DNA from: a bacterium
GTDB lineage: Bacteria > Sysuimicrobiota > Sysuimicrobiia > Sysuimicrobiales > Segetimicrobiaceae
NCBI GenBank assembly: GCA_035703895.1
Contig: DASSXJ010000160.1
Location: forward strand, 1 to 52,353
Direction: 5' to 3'
Length of the DNA stretch: 52,353 bases
This document shows, piece after piece, positions 17,823 through 25,853 of the stretch. The translations under genes and the position numbers were made by a program. The notes under the pieces were generated by a model. That model was given only the letters and a program-made list of their open reading frames with translations. It made no database searches and had not been told where the DNA came from. Position 1 is the stretch's first letter, and every line of letters begins with the position of its first letter.

Positions 17823-18746
17823 CTACGCGGTGATCCCCAACGATCGCCACAGATACAGCGCTCCGTAGCTCCGCCACCCCTTCCAGTGCTCGGCCAGCGC
17901 GCGCATCTCGTCTTCCCTTGGACGGTCTTTCCGCCCCAGGACCCGCTGAACCGCCACGGCGAGTCCGAGGTCACCGGCGGGAAAGACATCGGGGCGGCCC
18001 AGTCCCCGCATCAGCACGATTTCTGCGGTCCACCGGCCGACCCCGGGAATCTCCATCAACCTCGCGATCACCGCCTCATCATCGAGCGCATCAAAGAGCG
18101 CGGGGTCCAAGGCTCCAGCTGCCGCCCGCGCGGCGATCTCCAGGACATAGCGCGCCTTCTGGCGGCTCAGGCCCAGCGCGCGCAGGGCGGGGGAGCGCGT
18201 GGCCAGCAATCGCCGGGGAGACGGGTAGGCCATGTACGTGATCCCGTCGCTCGTGATTCGGTCGCCCAGGGCCGCGTTCATACGGCGGCGGATCGATTCG
18301 GCAGACGCCACGCTGACCTGCTGGTTCACGACGGCGATGAGCAGGGCCTCGTAGGGATCGGGGGTCCGGATCATGCGCAGGCCCCGGCAGGGTCCCAAGA
18401 GCGGCGCCATCACCGGATCGCTCTTGAAGACGCGATAGCAGCGCTGCAGGTCGTCACCGAGGCTCCATACGGTGGCCGCGAGCCGCCGGAGGGCGGGCGC
18501 CGCGGCCGGATCCTTCCCCCCGCGCCGTCTCCCGTCTGCCGCTGCGCCCGCAACCGCGACCCGGAGCTTCATGCCCGCGGCCTTCGGGAAGCCAAACTCC
18601 ACCACCGTCGGGCACCCGTCCAGGTGGACCAGCCGGCGGACGCGGCGCGCATCCATGAAATGGTAGGGGGTTCGCAGTGAGGAGTTCTTGAGGAACGACA
18701 GCGTGCGAGTAACGTGAAACAGCCGCGGGAGCGGGAGACTGATCAT
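17823..18746 (-). CDS. DNA-3-methyladenine glycosylase II family (AlkA-like HhH-GPD)
   Basis: 307 residues with an N-terminal AlkA-like domain and a C-terminal HhH-GPD domain. The helix-hairpin-helix reads LMEIPGVGRWTAEIVLMRGLG and the catalytic Asp follows in FPAGDLGL. It removes alkylated purines from DNA as the first step of base-excision repair. The protein lacks the four Cys of an iron-sulfur cluster, as AlkA does. It is separated by 9 bases from the ArsR-type regulator gene upstream on the same strand, so the two may be co-transcribed. Confidence 0.88.
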   Translation of the reverse strand: MISLPLPRLFHVTRTLSFLKNSSLRTPYHFMDARRVRRLVHLDGCPTVVEFGFPKAAGMKLRVAVAGAAADGRRRGGKDPAAAPALRRLAATVWSLGDDLQRCYRVFKSDPVMAPLLGPCRGLRMIRTPDPYEALLIAVVNQQVSVASAESIRRRMNAALGDRITSDGITYMAYPSPRRLLATRSPALRALGLSRQKARYVLEIAARAAAGALDPALFDALDDEAVIARLMEIPGVGRWTAEIVLMRGLGRPDVFPAGDLGLAVAVQRVLGRKDRPREDEMRALAEHWKGWRSYGALYLWRSLGITA

Positions 18747-18755
18747 CAGAGCCGT

Positions 18756-19472
18756 CTATACCGATGGGGTGTGGTCGGCACGGATCCCGAGATGCTTGCG
18801 GAATCCTCTCCGGCCGCTTGCCGTGACCACCACGATCCGGGTGCCGGGCTTGTGTATCGCCCATCCCTGTTCCAAGGACCGGGCCCACAGCGCCGCCCCG
18901 AGTGCGCCGCCCAGGTGCGGCCTCCGTTCAGTCCAGTCACCGCAGGCCGTCGCGAACTGGCGTCGCTCCTTGCGTACATCATCGAGCTCGATTCCCAGAC
19001 GACCAAACACCTCCGCACCCGCGGGCCCGAGGTTCAGCGGGCCCCGGTACCGCTTGTCGGGCTGCGCAATCGCGCGGCGCGCCACGAGGGAATCGAAGAT
19101 CGCCACGCCGAGGCGGCCCGCCAGGTGATCGTAGCAGGTGCGCGCCCTGGCCAGCGAGGGCGACTGCTCGAGTCTCGTGGGGCTGCGCCCTGCAATGACG
19201 ATCAGGGATTCCACCAACTGTCCCACCGATGCATTCGAGATCTCGTAGAGCCGCTGCCGCCCCAGCCGCGTTGCGTTGACCAGCCCGCGGTCCCTCAACA
19301 CGGCCAGGTGATTGGAGACCTTGGACTGAGTCCCCCCGTTGAGCAGCACAAGCTCCGAGACCGCCGCCGGGCCCGCCATCAGCCGCTCCAAGATGGCGAG
19401 CCGGACCGGATCGGCGAGCGCCTGCGCCATCGTCACCACGGTGCTTCCTGCCGGCATAGATCTCCACGTCAT
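18756..19472 (-). CDS. ArsR-family winged-helix transcriptional regulator with C-terminal extension
   Basis: 238 residues. The first ~90 form an ArsR-type winged helix: MAQALADPVRLAILERLMAG, VSELV, and the recognition helix region GGTQSKVSNHLAVLRDRGLV with the wing LGRQRLYEIS. The remaining ~140 residues are a less conserved domain that may bind a ligand; no Cys-rich metal site of the CxCxxC type is visible. The ATG at 19472 lies directly after an AT-rich promoter-like stretch, so the mRNA may be nearly leaderless. Targets may be itself and the AlkA-like gene downstream. Confidence 0.83.
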   Translation of the reverse strand: MTWRSMPAGSTVVTMAQALADPVRLAILERLMAGPAAVSELVLLNGGTQSKVSNHLAVLRDRGLVNATRLGRQRLYEISNASVGQLVESLIVIAGRSPTRLEQSPSLARARTCYDHLAGRLGVAIFDSLVARRAIAQPDKRYRGPLNLGPAGAEVFGRLGIELDDVRKERRQFATACGDWTERRPHLGGALGAALWARSLEQGWAIHKPGTRIVVVTASGRRGFRKHLGIRADHTPSV

Positions 19473-19500
19473 ATATCAGACTTACATGTTATATTAGTGT
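19473..19500 (-). promoter_or_regulatory. AT-rich promoter/operator-like stretch before the ArsR-type gene
   Basis: A 28-base AT-rich island in GC-rich DNA. On the minus strand it contains AATATAAC as a possible -10, and the sequence carries ATAT repeated on either side of a centre that includes the palindrome ACATGT. It lies immediately before the start codon, so it is the likely promoter and possibly an autoregulatory site. Confidence 0.4.
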
Positions 19501-19528
19501 ACCGCGTCCATCCGCGTCAAGGTCGCCC

Positions 19529-20035
19529 TCAGCCCGTCGGCAGCGGGAGCGGTCGAAGCGGCACGGGTGAGGACTGGACAATCGACGTCGTGGTCTGCCC
19601 GAGGATGAGGAAGCGATCGAGAATCTCCTCGATCTGGTCCACCTCGGCGACGTGGAGTTTGAGCAAGAAGCAGTCCTCGCCGGTGATCCTGTGGCATTCA
19701 ACGACCTCCGGCGTTCGCCGCGCCAGTTCAACGACGTTCGCCAGCTGTCCGGGCGTGGGTCGGATGCGGACGTACGCGGCCAGCGGGAGTCCCAGCGCCT
19801 TCGGATCGACGTTCACCCGGTAGCCGGTGATGACGCCGCCCTCCTCCAGGCGCCTCACCCGCTCCGTAATCGCGGGCGCGGACATTCTGACACGCCGCGC
19901 GAGTGCGGACATGGTCAAGCGCGGATCGAGTTGTAGTTCGCGCAGCAGGCGGACGTTCACGTCGTCCAGCAATGGACTTACATGTGCAAAAGTGATCCGC
20001 CGTCGTTGCCGCTGTTTTCCAGGCATCTTCGCCAT
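19529..20035 (-). CDS. Lrp/AsnC-family transcriptional regulator
   Basis: 168 residues: a basic N-terminal extension of about 20 residues, then the AsnC-type helix-turn-helix (LDDVNVRLLRELQLDPRLTMSALARRVRMSAPAITERVRRLEEGGVI) and the RAM ligand-binding domain (YRVNVDPKALGLPLAAYVRI to the end). Lrp-type proteins sense amino acids and act as dimers or octamers. The gene is divergent from an EamA-family exporter across 54 bases, the typical layout of a regulator controlling an amino-acid efflux gene. Confidence 0.9.
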   Translation of the reverse strand: MAKMPGKQRQRRRITFAHVSPLLDDVNVRLLRELQLDPRLTMSALARRVRMSAPAITERVRRLEEGGVITGYRVNVDPKALGLPLAAYVRIRPTPGQLANVVELARRTPEVVECHRITGEDCFLLKLHVAEVDQIEEILDRFLILGQTTTSIVQSSPVPLRPLPLPTG

Positions 20036-20049
20036 AGTACTTCAATACT
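20036..20049. promoter_or_regulatory. Candidate Lrp operator in the divergent intergenic region
   Basis: AGTACTTCAATACT has matching AGTA/TACT ends and stands between the lrp-like start and the exporter gene. On the minus strand TAGTAT just before the ATG could serve as a -10 for a leaderless lrp transcript. Binding is inferred from position only. Confidence 0.35.
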
Positions 20050-20089
20050 ACCATGGACGCCGGCCGCCTTGGCTGCAAACATAAGGATC

Positions 20090-20989
20090 GTGAGGGGAAA
20101 CATCCGGGGCGGCGACCGGCCAACGCGGGCGCACGCAGGGCGCGCTGCCGCGGCGGGCGCCATCCCGCCCCAGGCATTCTTTCTGGTGAGCGCCTTGTTC
20201 CATTATCTGGGGCCATCGTTCGCGGTGCTGCTGTTCCGCCACATCGCCGTGTTCGGCGTCGTCTGGCTGCGGATCGCCAGCGCAGGGGCGATTTTTGTGA
20301 TGTGGCGGCGGCCGTGGCGGTTCTGGCACCGGCTTCAGCCGCCACAGCGGCAGACGCTGATGGCCCTGGGTGCCGTCCTCGCCGGCATGAACACGTGTTT
20401 TTACCTGGCCATTGATCGGCTGCCGCTCGGGACGGTCGGGGCCATCGAGTTCCTCGGCCCGATCGGCCTTGCGGCCGCGGGCGCCCGGACCGGCCGCAAC
20501 CTCGTCGCGCTGGCCCTTGCCGCGGGCGGTGTATACCTGCTCGCGGATATCCGCATCGCCGGTGAGCCGTTCGGTTTCGTGTTTGCCTTCGCCAACTGCG
20601 CCTTGTTCGTCATGTATGTCATCCTCGGTCACCGGCTGGCCCAGGACGGCGGCACTGCTGGGATCGACCGGCTTGGCGCGGCGATGCTCATCGCCCTGGT
20701 GGCCAGCACGCCCTTCGGCCTCGTCGACGCTGTGCCCGCATTCCTGCACCCCCCGCTGCTCCTGGCCGGCATCGGGGTTGGGGTTAGCTCCTCCGTAATT
20801 CCCTACGTGTGTGACCAGCTGGCGATGTCTCGGCTGCCGCGCGCGACGTTCGCCCTCATGCTCGCACTCCTCCCGGCCACCGCGACTGCCGTTGGGGTCC
20901 TCGTGCTCCGCCAGTTCCCCACTGCGATCGAGCTTGTCGGCGTGGTGCTTGTCGTGGCCGGCGTCGCCGTACACAGAAGTCCCTCATAA
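20090..20989 (+). CDS. EamA/DMT-family exporter, RhtA-like
   Basis: About 299 residues with ten predicted membrane helices in two EamA halves; the RhtA-like segments YLAIDRLPLGTVGAIEFLGPIG and SSSVIPYVCDQLAMSRLP are clear. RhtA exports threonine and homoserine; related proteins export other amino acids. The start is uncertain. A frame with ATG at 19982 overlaps the divergent regulator. GTG at 20090 gives a length equal to RhtA (295) and has AAGGA only 2-3 bases upstream. The divergent Lrp regulator supports amino-acid efflux as the role. Confidence 0.85.
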   Translation: MRGNIRGGDRPTRAHAGRAAAAGAIPPQAFFLVSALFHYLGPSFAVLLFRHIAVFGVVWLRIASAGAIFVMWRRPWRFWHRLQPPQRQTLMALGAVLAGMNTCFYLAIDRLPLGTVGAIEFLGPIGLAAAGARTGRNLVALALAAGGVYLLADIRIAGEPFGFVFAFANCALFVMYVILGHRLAQDGGTAGIDRLGAAMLIALVASTPFGLVDAVPAFLHPPLLLAGIGVGVSSSVIPYVCDQLAMSRLPRATFALMLALLPATATAVGVLVLRQFPTAIELVGVVLVVAGVAVHRSPS

Positions 20990-21053
20990 CCCATCCGAAG
21001 ACACCGAGGGTCCGGTGGGACGTGGGTCGGCCGGGCAGACCGCTCGAGACCGG

Positions 21054-22409
21054 CTAGGCCCGGAGCGCGCTCAGGTCTATGCGGCGCTGCACGAAGTTGA
21101 CGTACACTTCGCCGCGCCTGAAGAACGCGTTGTCGAGCGCTTCTTGATGGAACGGGATCGTTGTCTGGATCCCGGCGATTTCAAACTCGCCGAGCGCCCG
21201 CTGCATCCGGACGATCGCTTCGTCGCGATGCTGCCCCCAGGCGATGACCTTAGCGATGAGGGAATCGTAATGCGGAGGGACGGCGTAGCCGGCGAAGGCG
21301 TGGGTGTCCACGCGGATCCCGGGTCCGCCGGGCGGGACGAATGCCGTGATCAGCCCCGGGCTGGGCAAAAATCCCCGCGCCGGATCCTCGGCGTTTACGC
21401 GGCACTCGATGGCATGCCCCCGCGCCTCGACCTCGCGGGGGATCGTGAGGCGCTCCCCCGCGGCGATCCGGATCTGCTCTTTCACCAGGTCGACCCCGGT
21501 GACCATTTCGGTGACGCCGTGCTCAACCTGGATCCGCGTGTTCATCTCAACGAAATAGAACCGCTCGCTCTGGTCCACGAGGAACTCGACCGTTCCCGCG
21601 TTCGTGTACGCGACCGCCTCTGCGACACGGGCGGCCGCCCGGGCCAGCGCCCGGCGCAGTTTGGACGTGACGCCCGGGGACGGCGACTCCTCGATGAGTT
21701 TCTGATGCCGGCGCTGCACGGAGCAGTCGCGCTCGCCCAGCGTCGAGATGGTGCCGCGGTGGTCGGCGAGGATCTGCACTTCGATGTGGCGCGGCTCTTC
21801 GAGATACTTCTCGATGTAGACCTCGCCGTTCCCGAACGCCGCCTCGGCTTCCGCGTGGGCTTCGTTAAGTCCCCGGCGCAAGTCGTCGCGGTTGTGCACC
21901 ACCCGCATTCCCCTGCCGCCACCGCCGCCCGCCGCCTTGATGATGAGCGGATAACCGAGGTGTCTGGCGGCGACGGTCGCCTCCCCCTCGTCGCGGACGG
22001 GGCCGTCGCTGCCCGGCACGATCTCCACACCGGCTTTGCGGACCATCGCCCGCGCGGCCGATTTATCGCCCATTTTCCCGATCGCCTCGGGTGACGGCCC
22101 GATGAACGTAATCCCGATGTCGCGGCAGACTTCTGCGAAGTGAGGGTTCTCCGCGAGGAAACCGTACCCGGGATGGATCGCGTCGACGCCCAGCAGTTCG
22201 GCCGTGCTCATGATGCTGGGGATGTTGAGGTAGCTGTCCCGGGCGGGCGCGGGCCCGATGCAGAAGGCTTCATCGGCGAGCCGGACGTGCAGCGATCCGC
22301 GGTCGGCGTCCGAGTATACGGCCGCGGTTCGCACGCCTAATTCGCGGCAGGCGCGGATGACCCTGACCGCGATCTCCCCTCGGTTCGCGATGAGTACTTT
22401 GGAAAACAT
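21054..22409 (-). CDS. accC: Acetyl-CoA carboxylase biotin carboxylase subunit
   Basis: 451 residues, full length. The start [32 protein letters not shown], the glycine-rich ATP loop [40 protein letters not shown] and ECRVNAEDP are all biotin carboxylase signatures. It carboxylates biotin on AccB with ATP and bicarbonate. It lies 780 bases beyond accB on the same strand, with an opposite-strand gene between them. The ATG at 22409 has only a weak GGAT-type site upstream. Confidence 0.96.
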   Translation of the reverse strand: MFSKVLIANRGEIAVRVIRACRELGVRTAAVYSDADRGSLHVRLADEAFCIGPAPARDSYLNIPSIMSTAELLGVDAIHPGYGFLAENPHFAEVCRDIGITFIGPSPEAIGKMGDKSAARAMVRKAGVEIVPGSDGPVRDEGEATVAARHLGYPLIIKAAGGGGGRGMRVVHNRDDLRRGLNEAHAEAEAAFGNGEVYIEKYLEEPRHIEVQILADHRGTISTLGERDCSVQRRHQKLIEESPSPGVTSKLRRALARAAARVAEAVAYTNAGTVEFLVDQSERFYFVEMNTRIQVEHGVTEMVTGVDLVKEQIRIAAGERLTIPREVEARGHAIECRVNAEDPARGFLPSPGLITAFVPPGGPGIRVDTHAFAGYAVPPHYDSLIAKVIAWGQHRDEAIVRMQRALGEFEIAGIQTTIPFHQEALDNAFFRRGEVYVNFVQRRIDLSALRA

Positions 22410-22606
22410 CAGCCCGATATCCTAAGGGTTGTTGGAATCCTTGGCCGCTCCACGAAGACGGGACACATGTTCGCTGCCCATACGGCGGCTACCCTGCAGC
22501 GACTCCCGACACGTTCTGGCACAGCGGGGCGTGCGGGTGGGTGGGGAAACGAAAGGCGCGATGCGGACGTTTGGAATGACAAACGGGTCCTCCGGGGAGG
22601 GCGTCG

Positions 22607-23185
22607 ATGAAGCTGCAACGCGTCGTGGTACTCCTGTCCGTGACGATGGCCGTGAGCCTGTGTGGACATGCGGTCGCCGCCGCTCCCGCCGCAGGGATGG
22701 TGGGGGTTGTCGATTTCTATGCCCCGACCCCGCTTGGTGCATTCGGCTTCGCGCCCGAGCAGTTCGCGGCCGACGACCTCACCGCGTTGCTCAGCGGAGC
22801 GGGGGCCGGTCGGCTCACCATCGTGTCGCGCGAATCGATCGAACGCGCCGAGGCGTCCTTGGGCTGGCAAGGCGCAGACATTCTTCGTTTCGACAGGCTG
22901 GGGGCTCTGGCCCGGGCCGTGGGCGCGAACGCGCTGATCGTGGGACGGATTCCCCTCCTCGACAATCTCGAAGGCGGAAGGACCCCACCCGAGGCGAGCG
23001 TCTATACCACCCTATGGCTTCAGGTCTTCGATGTGGCGCGGGGGCGGTTCGTGGCGGAGACCCGACAGTCGGCGTTTGTGGTCGCCGGGATCCAGCGCGA
23101 CCTGCGCACGAAACAGGTCCTGCACGACGCCCTGGTACGTGCCGTTCCACCCCTGGTCGACGCCCTGAATACGGGATCTCCCTAA
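22607..23185 (+). CDS. Secreted hypothetical protein, possibly LpoB/CsgG-like fold
   Basis: 192 residues with a signal peptide (VVLLSVTMAVSLCGHAVAAA). The mature part has VVDFYAP, DDLTALLSGAGAGRLTIVSRESIERAEASLGWQ and ARAVGANALIVGRI. This order of a short strand, a Leu-rich helix, then an Ala-Asp/Asn-x-Leu-Ile-x-Gly strand recalls the CsgG/LpoB/GNA1162 fold, in which a protein reports an aggregated response level. That is a pattern impression only. GGGGAGGG lies before the ATG. It is opposite to and between accB and accC: it converges on accB with 6 bases between stops, and diverges from accC. The gap 22410-22606 must hold its promoter; I see no clear box. Confidence 0.72.
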   Translation: MKLQRVVVLLSVTMAVSLCGHAVAAAPAAGMVGVVDFYAPTPLGAFGFAPEQFAADDLTALLSGAGAGRLTIVSRESIERAEASLGWQGADILRFDRLGALARAVGANALIVGRIPLLDNLEGGRTPPEASVYTTLWLQVFDVARGRFVAETRQSAFVVAGIQRDLRTKQVLHDALVRAVPPLVDALNTGSP

Positions 23186-23191
23186 CGGCTG

Positions 23192-23629
23192 TTAGGCGGG
23201 TTCGACAAGGAACAAGGGTTGCCCGTACTCAACGGGCGCGCCGTTGTCGACGAGCACCTGGGCGATGCGACCGTCGACCTCGCTCGTGATCTCATTGAAC
23301 AACTTCATCGCCTCGAGGACGCATACGGTCTGTCCGACGCGGACCTGGTCGCCCTCGTTGACGAAGGCGGGGGCATCGGGTTTAGGGGACCGGTAGAACG
23401 TCCCGACCATCGGCGCGATGATCGGCACGAGGCGGCCGTGGGGCTCGGCGCGCGCGCCGTCCGGATGGGGGATCTCAACCGCCGTCCGGTCCGCCGAGTT
23501 TCGGGTGGCCTTCTTGATCCGCACCTTGACGTGTGGGGCGTCGACGTCGAGCTCGGTGATGTCGGCTTCCGTCGCGAGTCGGATCAACGCCCGGATCTCC
23601 TCGAGGTCCAGCCTCCGCTCTTGGCTCAT
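23192..23629 (-). CDS. accB: Biotin carboxyl carrier protein of acetyl-CoA carboxylase
   Basis: 145 residues with the two parts of AccB: an N-terminal helical region (LDLEEIRALIRLATEADITELDVD), a charged linker, and the C-terminal biotinyl domain beginning IIAPMVGTFYRSP with the biotinylated Lys in VLEAMKLFNEI. It carries carboxybiotin between AccC and AccA/AccD. It lies 55 bases after accA on the same strand. Confidence 0.95.
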   Translation of the reverse strand: MSQERRLDLEEIRALIRLATEADITELDVDAPHVKVRIKKATRNSADRTAVEIPHPDGARAEPHGRLVPIIAPMVGTFYRSPKPDAPAFVNEGDQVRVGQTVCVLEAMKLFNEITSEVDGRIAQVLVDNGAPVEYGQPLFLVEPA

Positions 23630-23684
23630 CCCGTTGGCCCCCTCTCGCCTGTGCGCGATCCCCGCACCGCCGGCCGCGGCGCGC

Positions 23685-24731
23685 CTACCCGGGCGTGTGG
23701 TGCTCGCGTGGGGACTGGTCCGAAACCTGGCTGAGGTCGCGGAGACGGCCGATCCGACGGTACTTCTCGTACCGCGTGCGGAGCAGCGTCTCCACCGGCC
23801 GGGCGGCCAGCGTGATCAGATGCCGGCGGATCGCGGACGCGACGGCGGCCACTGCCTGGTCGGGGTGCCGGTGGGCGCCTCCATCGGGTTCCGGGACGAT
23901 CTCGTCGACGATGCCGAACCCGACGAGGTCGCGCGCGGTCAGGCGGAGGGCTCGGGCGGCTTCCCGGCTTCGCGAGCCGTCCCGCCACAGGATCGCCGCG
24001 CAGCCCTCCGGGGAGATCACAGAGTACACGGCTCGCTCCAGCATGAGGACGATATCCCCCACGCCAATGGCGAGCGCCCCGCCGCTGCCGCCTTCGCCGG
24101 TGATCACCGCGATGGTCGGGGTACGAAGCCGCGCCATCTCGATGAGTGCAGTAGCGATCGCCTCGCTTTGCCCCCGTTCCTCGGCTTCTCTCCCAGGGAA
24201 CGCGCCTGGGGTGTCGATCAGCGTGACGACCGGCGCGCGGAGTTTCGCGGCCAGGTGCATGATGCGCACGGCCTTCCGGTACCCTTCCGGGTTCGGCATC
24301 CCGAAGTTCCGGGCGATGTTTTCCCGCGTGTCGCGGCCCTTGGCGTGACCGATCACCGCCGTGGTGCGTCCGTCGACGTCGCCCAGCCCGCCCACGATCG
24401 CCGGGTCGTCGCGGAAGACCCGGTCGCCGTGGAGCTCGACAAAGTCGGTCGTGAGCCCGGCCATGTAGTCGCCGATCTTCGGCCGCTCCGGGTGGCGGGC
24501 GATCTGGACGGTCTGCCAGGGTGTGGGGTCGCGGGCGATGGCGTCCCCCAGCGCCTCCGCACGCTGCTCAAGGACGCCGATCTGGCGGGTGAGGTCGAGC
24601 CCCTGGTTGCTCTGCGTGATGCGTTTGAGTTCAGCGATCTCGCGCTCGACGCCCTCGAGCTCGCGCTCGAGGCGCTCGCCGGCCGCCTCGCTCGTGAACG
24701 CCGGGCCGGCCAGGTCAGAGGGGACGGCCAT
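23685..24731 (-). CDS. accA: Acetyl-CoA carboxylase carboxyltransferase subunit alpha
   Basis: 348 residues, slightly longer than E. coli AccA (319). The N-terminal coiled region (LERELEGVEREIAELKR) is followed by the crotonase-like carboxyltransferase core with FVELHGDRVFRDDPAIVGG, NFGMPNPEGYRKAVRIM, TLIDTPGAFPG, GEGGSGGALAIGVGD and YSVISPEGCAAILWRD. It transfers the carboxyl group to acetyl-CoA with AccD, the upstream gene, with which it overlaps by 17 bases. Confidence 0.96.
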   Translation of the reverse strand: MAVPSDLAGPAFTSEAAGERLERELEGVEREIAELKRITQSNQGLDLTRQIGVLEQRAEALGDAIARDPTPWQTVQIARHPERPKIGDYMAGLTTDFVELHGDRVFRDDPAIVGGLGDVDGRTTAVIGHAKGRDTRENIARNFGMPNPEGYRKAVRIMHLAAKLRAPVVTLIDTPGAFPGREAEERGQSEAIATALIEMARLRTPTIAVITGEGGSGGALAIGVGDIVLMLERAVYSVISPEGCAAILWRDGSRSREAARALRLTARDLVGFGIVDEIVPEPDGGAHRHPDQAVAAVASAIRRHLITLAARPVETLLRTRYEKYRRIGRLRDLSQVSDQSPREHHTPG

Positions 24732-25626
24732 TATCGGTGGCGACGGCGCTCGGAGATTGGGGCAGGACGGCCTCCGGTGCGGGGGCCTCCGGGGCTCCGA
24801 ACAACCGGAGGAACCGTCCGAGCGAGGGGCGGAGGTCGCCCCTCAGCACGATCGCATCGATCAAGCCGTGCTCGAGCAGGAACTCCGCGGTTTGGAACCC
24901 CTCCGGCAGTTTCTGCTTGATGGTCTGTGCGATCACGCGGCGCCCGGCGAAACCGATCAGCGCTCCCGGCTCGGCCAGGATGACATCGCCCTGGAAGGCG
25001 AAGCTCGCCGCCACCCCGCCCGTTGTGGGGTCACACAGGACGGAGATGAACGGCACCCCGGCGTCCGACAGCCGGCCGAGCGCGACGCTCGTCTTGGCCA
25101 TCTGCAGCAACGAGAGCGCGCCTTCCTGCATCCGTGCGCCCCCGGACGCTGAGAAGATGATGAGCGGGTTTCCGAGCGACGCCGCCCGTTCGGCGCTGCG
25201 GGCCACCTTCTCTCCCACGACCGCGCCCATGCTGCCCCCGAGGAATCCGAACTCCATCGCTCCCACCACCGCCCGCCGGCCCTCGATCGCGCCGGTTCCG
25301 GTGATGATGGCTTCGGGCAACCCGGTTCGGCGCTGGGCGTCGTCGATCCGGGCAGGGTAGGGCCTCTCGTCGATGAACTCCAGTGGATCCTCCGGGACGA
25401 GCCCTTCGTCGTGCTCCACGAAGGTCCCCTCATCGAGGACCATCGCCAGACGGTCGGCGGCAGAGAGCCGGTGGTGGTAGCTGCAGCGGGGACACACCCG
25501 GAAGTTGCGTTCGAGTTCCTTGCGGTAGACGAGGGCGGCGCACCGGGGACACTTGGTCCACAGCCCGGCCGGGACGTCCCGGCGTTCCACGGAAGCATAC
25601 TTCGGCCGTCGGATCCAGTTCAGCAC
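24715..25626 (-). CDS. accD: Acetyl-CoA carboxylase carboxyltransferase subunit beta
   Basis: About 303 residues. The N-terminal zinc ribbon has CPRCAALVYRKELERNFRVCPRC and the core has GAIEGRRAVVGAMEFGFLGGSMG and FSASGGARMQEG. I place the start at GTG 25626 (VLNWIRRPKYASV), which resembles normal AccD N-termini. The longer frame to ATG 25710 would include a well-formed promoter (-35 at 25701-25696, -10 at 25678-25673) inside the coding region and has no ribosome site. It is the first gene of the accDAB transcript. Confidence 0.93.
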   Translation of the reverse strand: MLNWIRRPKYASVERRDVPAGLWTKCPRCAALVYRKELERNFRVCPRCSYHHRLSAADRLAMVLDEGTFVEHDEGLVPEDPLEFIDERPYPARIDDAQRRTGLPEAIITGTGAIEGRRAVVGAMEFGFLGGSMGAVVGEKVARSAERAASLGNPLIIFSASGGARMQEGALSLLQMAKTSVALGRLSDAGVPFISVLCDPTTGGVAASFAFQGDVILAEPGALIGFAGRRVIAQTIKQKLPEGFQTAEFLLEHGLIDAIVLRGDLRPSLGRFLRLFGAPEAPAPEAVLPQSPSAVATDNGRPL

Positions 25627-25672
25627 CGAAGGGACGCTCCATTCTCGCAGCCGCGGAGACTCAATCGCACCG

Positions 25673-25701
25673 ATTATACCGTAGGCGTCCTCGTGCGGCA
25701 A
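25673..25701 (-). promoter_or_regulatory. Promoter of the accD-accA-accB transcript
   Basis: On the minus strand, TTGCCG (25701-25696) and a perfect TATAAT (25678-25673) are separated by 17 bases, 46 bases before the GTG start at 25626. This is the best sigma-70 promoter in the window and decides the accD start. Confidence 0.75.
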
Positions 25702-25807
25702 ACGATCCATGATCGGCCGCCGCGTCGTGGTCGCGCGGAGTCGAGGGGAGGCGGGCGTGGGTGGCCGAAGCGGGTGGGAATTGGGGACAAGGATGACAAA
25801 AGGTGGA

Positions 25808-25816
25808 TGCTATAAT
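25808..25816 (+). promoter_or_regulatory. Extended -10 promoter of the htrA-like gene
   Basis: TGCTATAAT is an exact extended -10 motif, about 38 bases before the ATG at 25854. No good -35 hexamer is seen, as is usual for extended -10 promoters. Confidence 0.65.
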
Positions 25817-25853
25817 AGGTAAGGCCAGACGAAAGACAAGGAGGGATCGTGTC

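Noticed and set aside
22515-22540. Sigma-54-like TGGCAC before the secreted gene at 22607
   Set aside because: No GC element (TTGC) at the required spacing.
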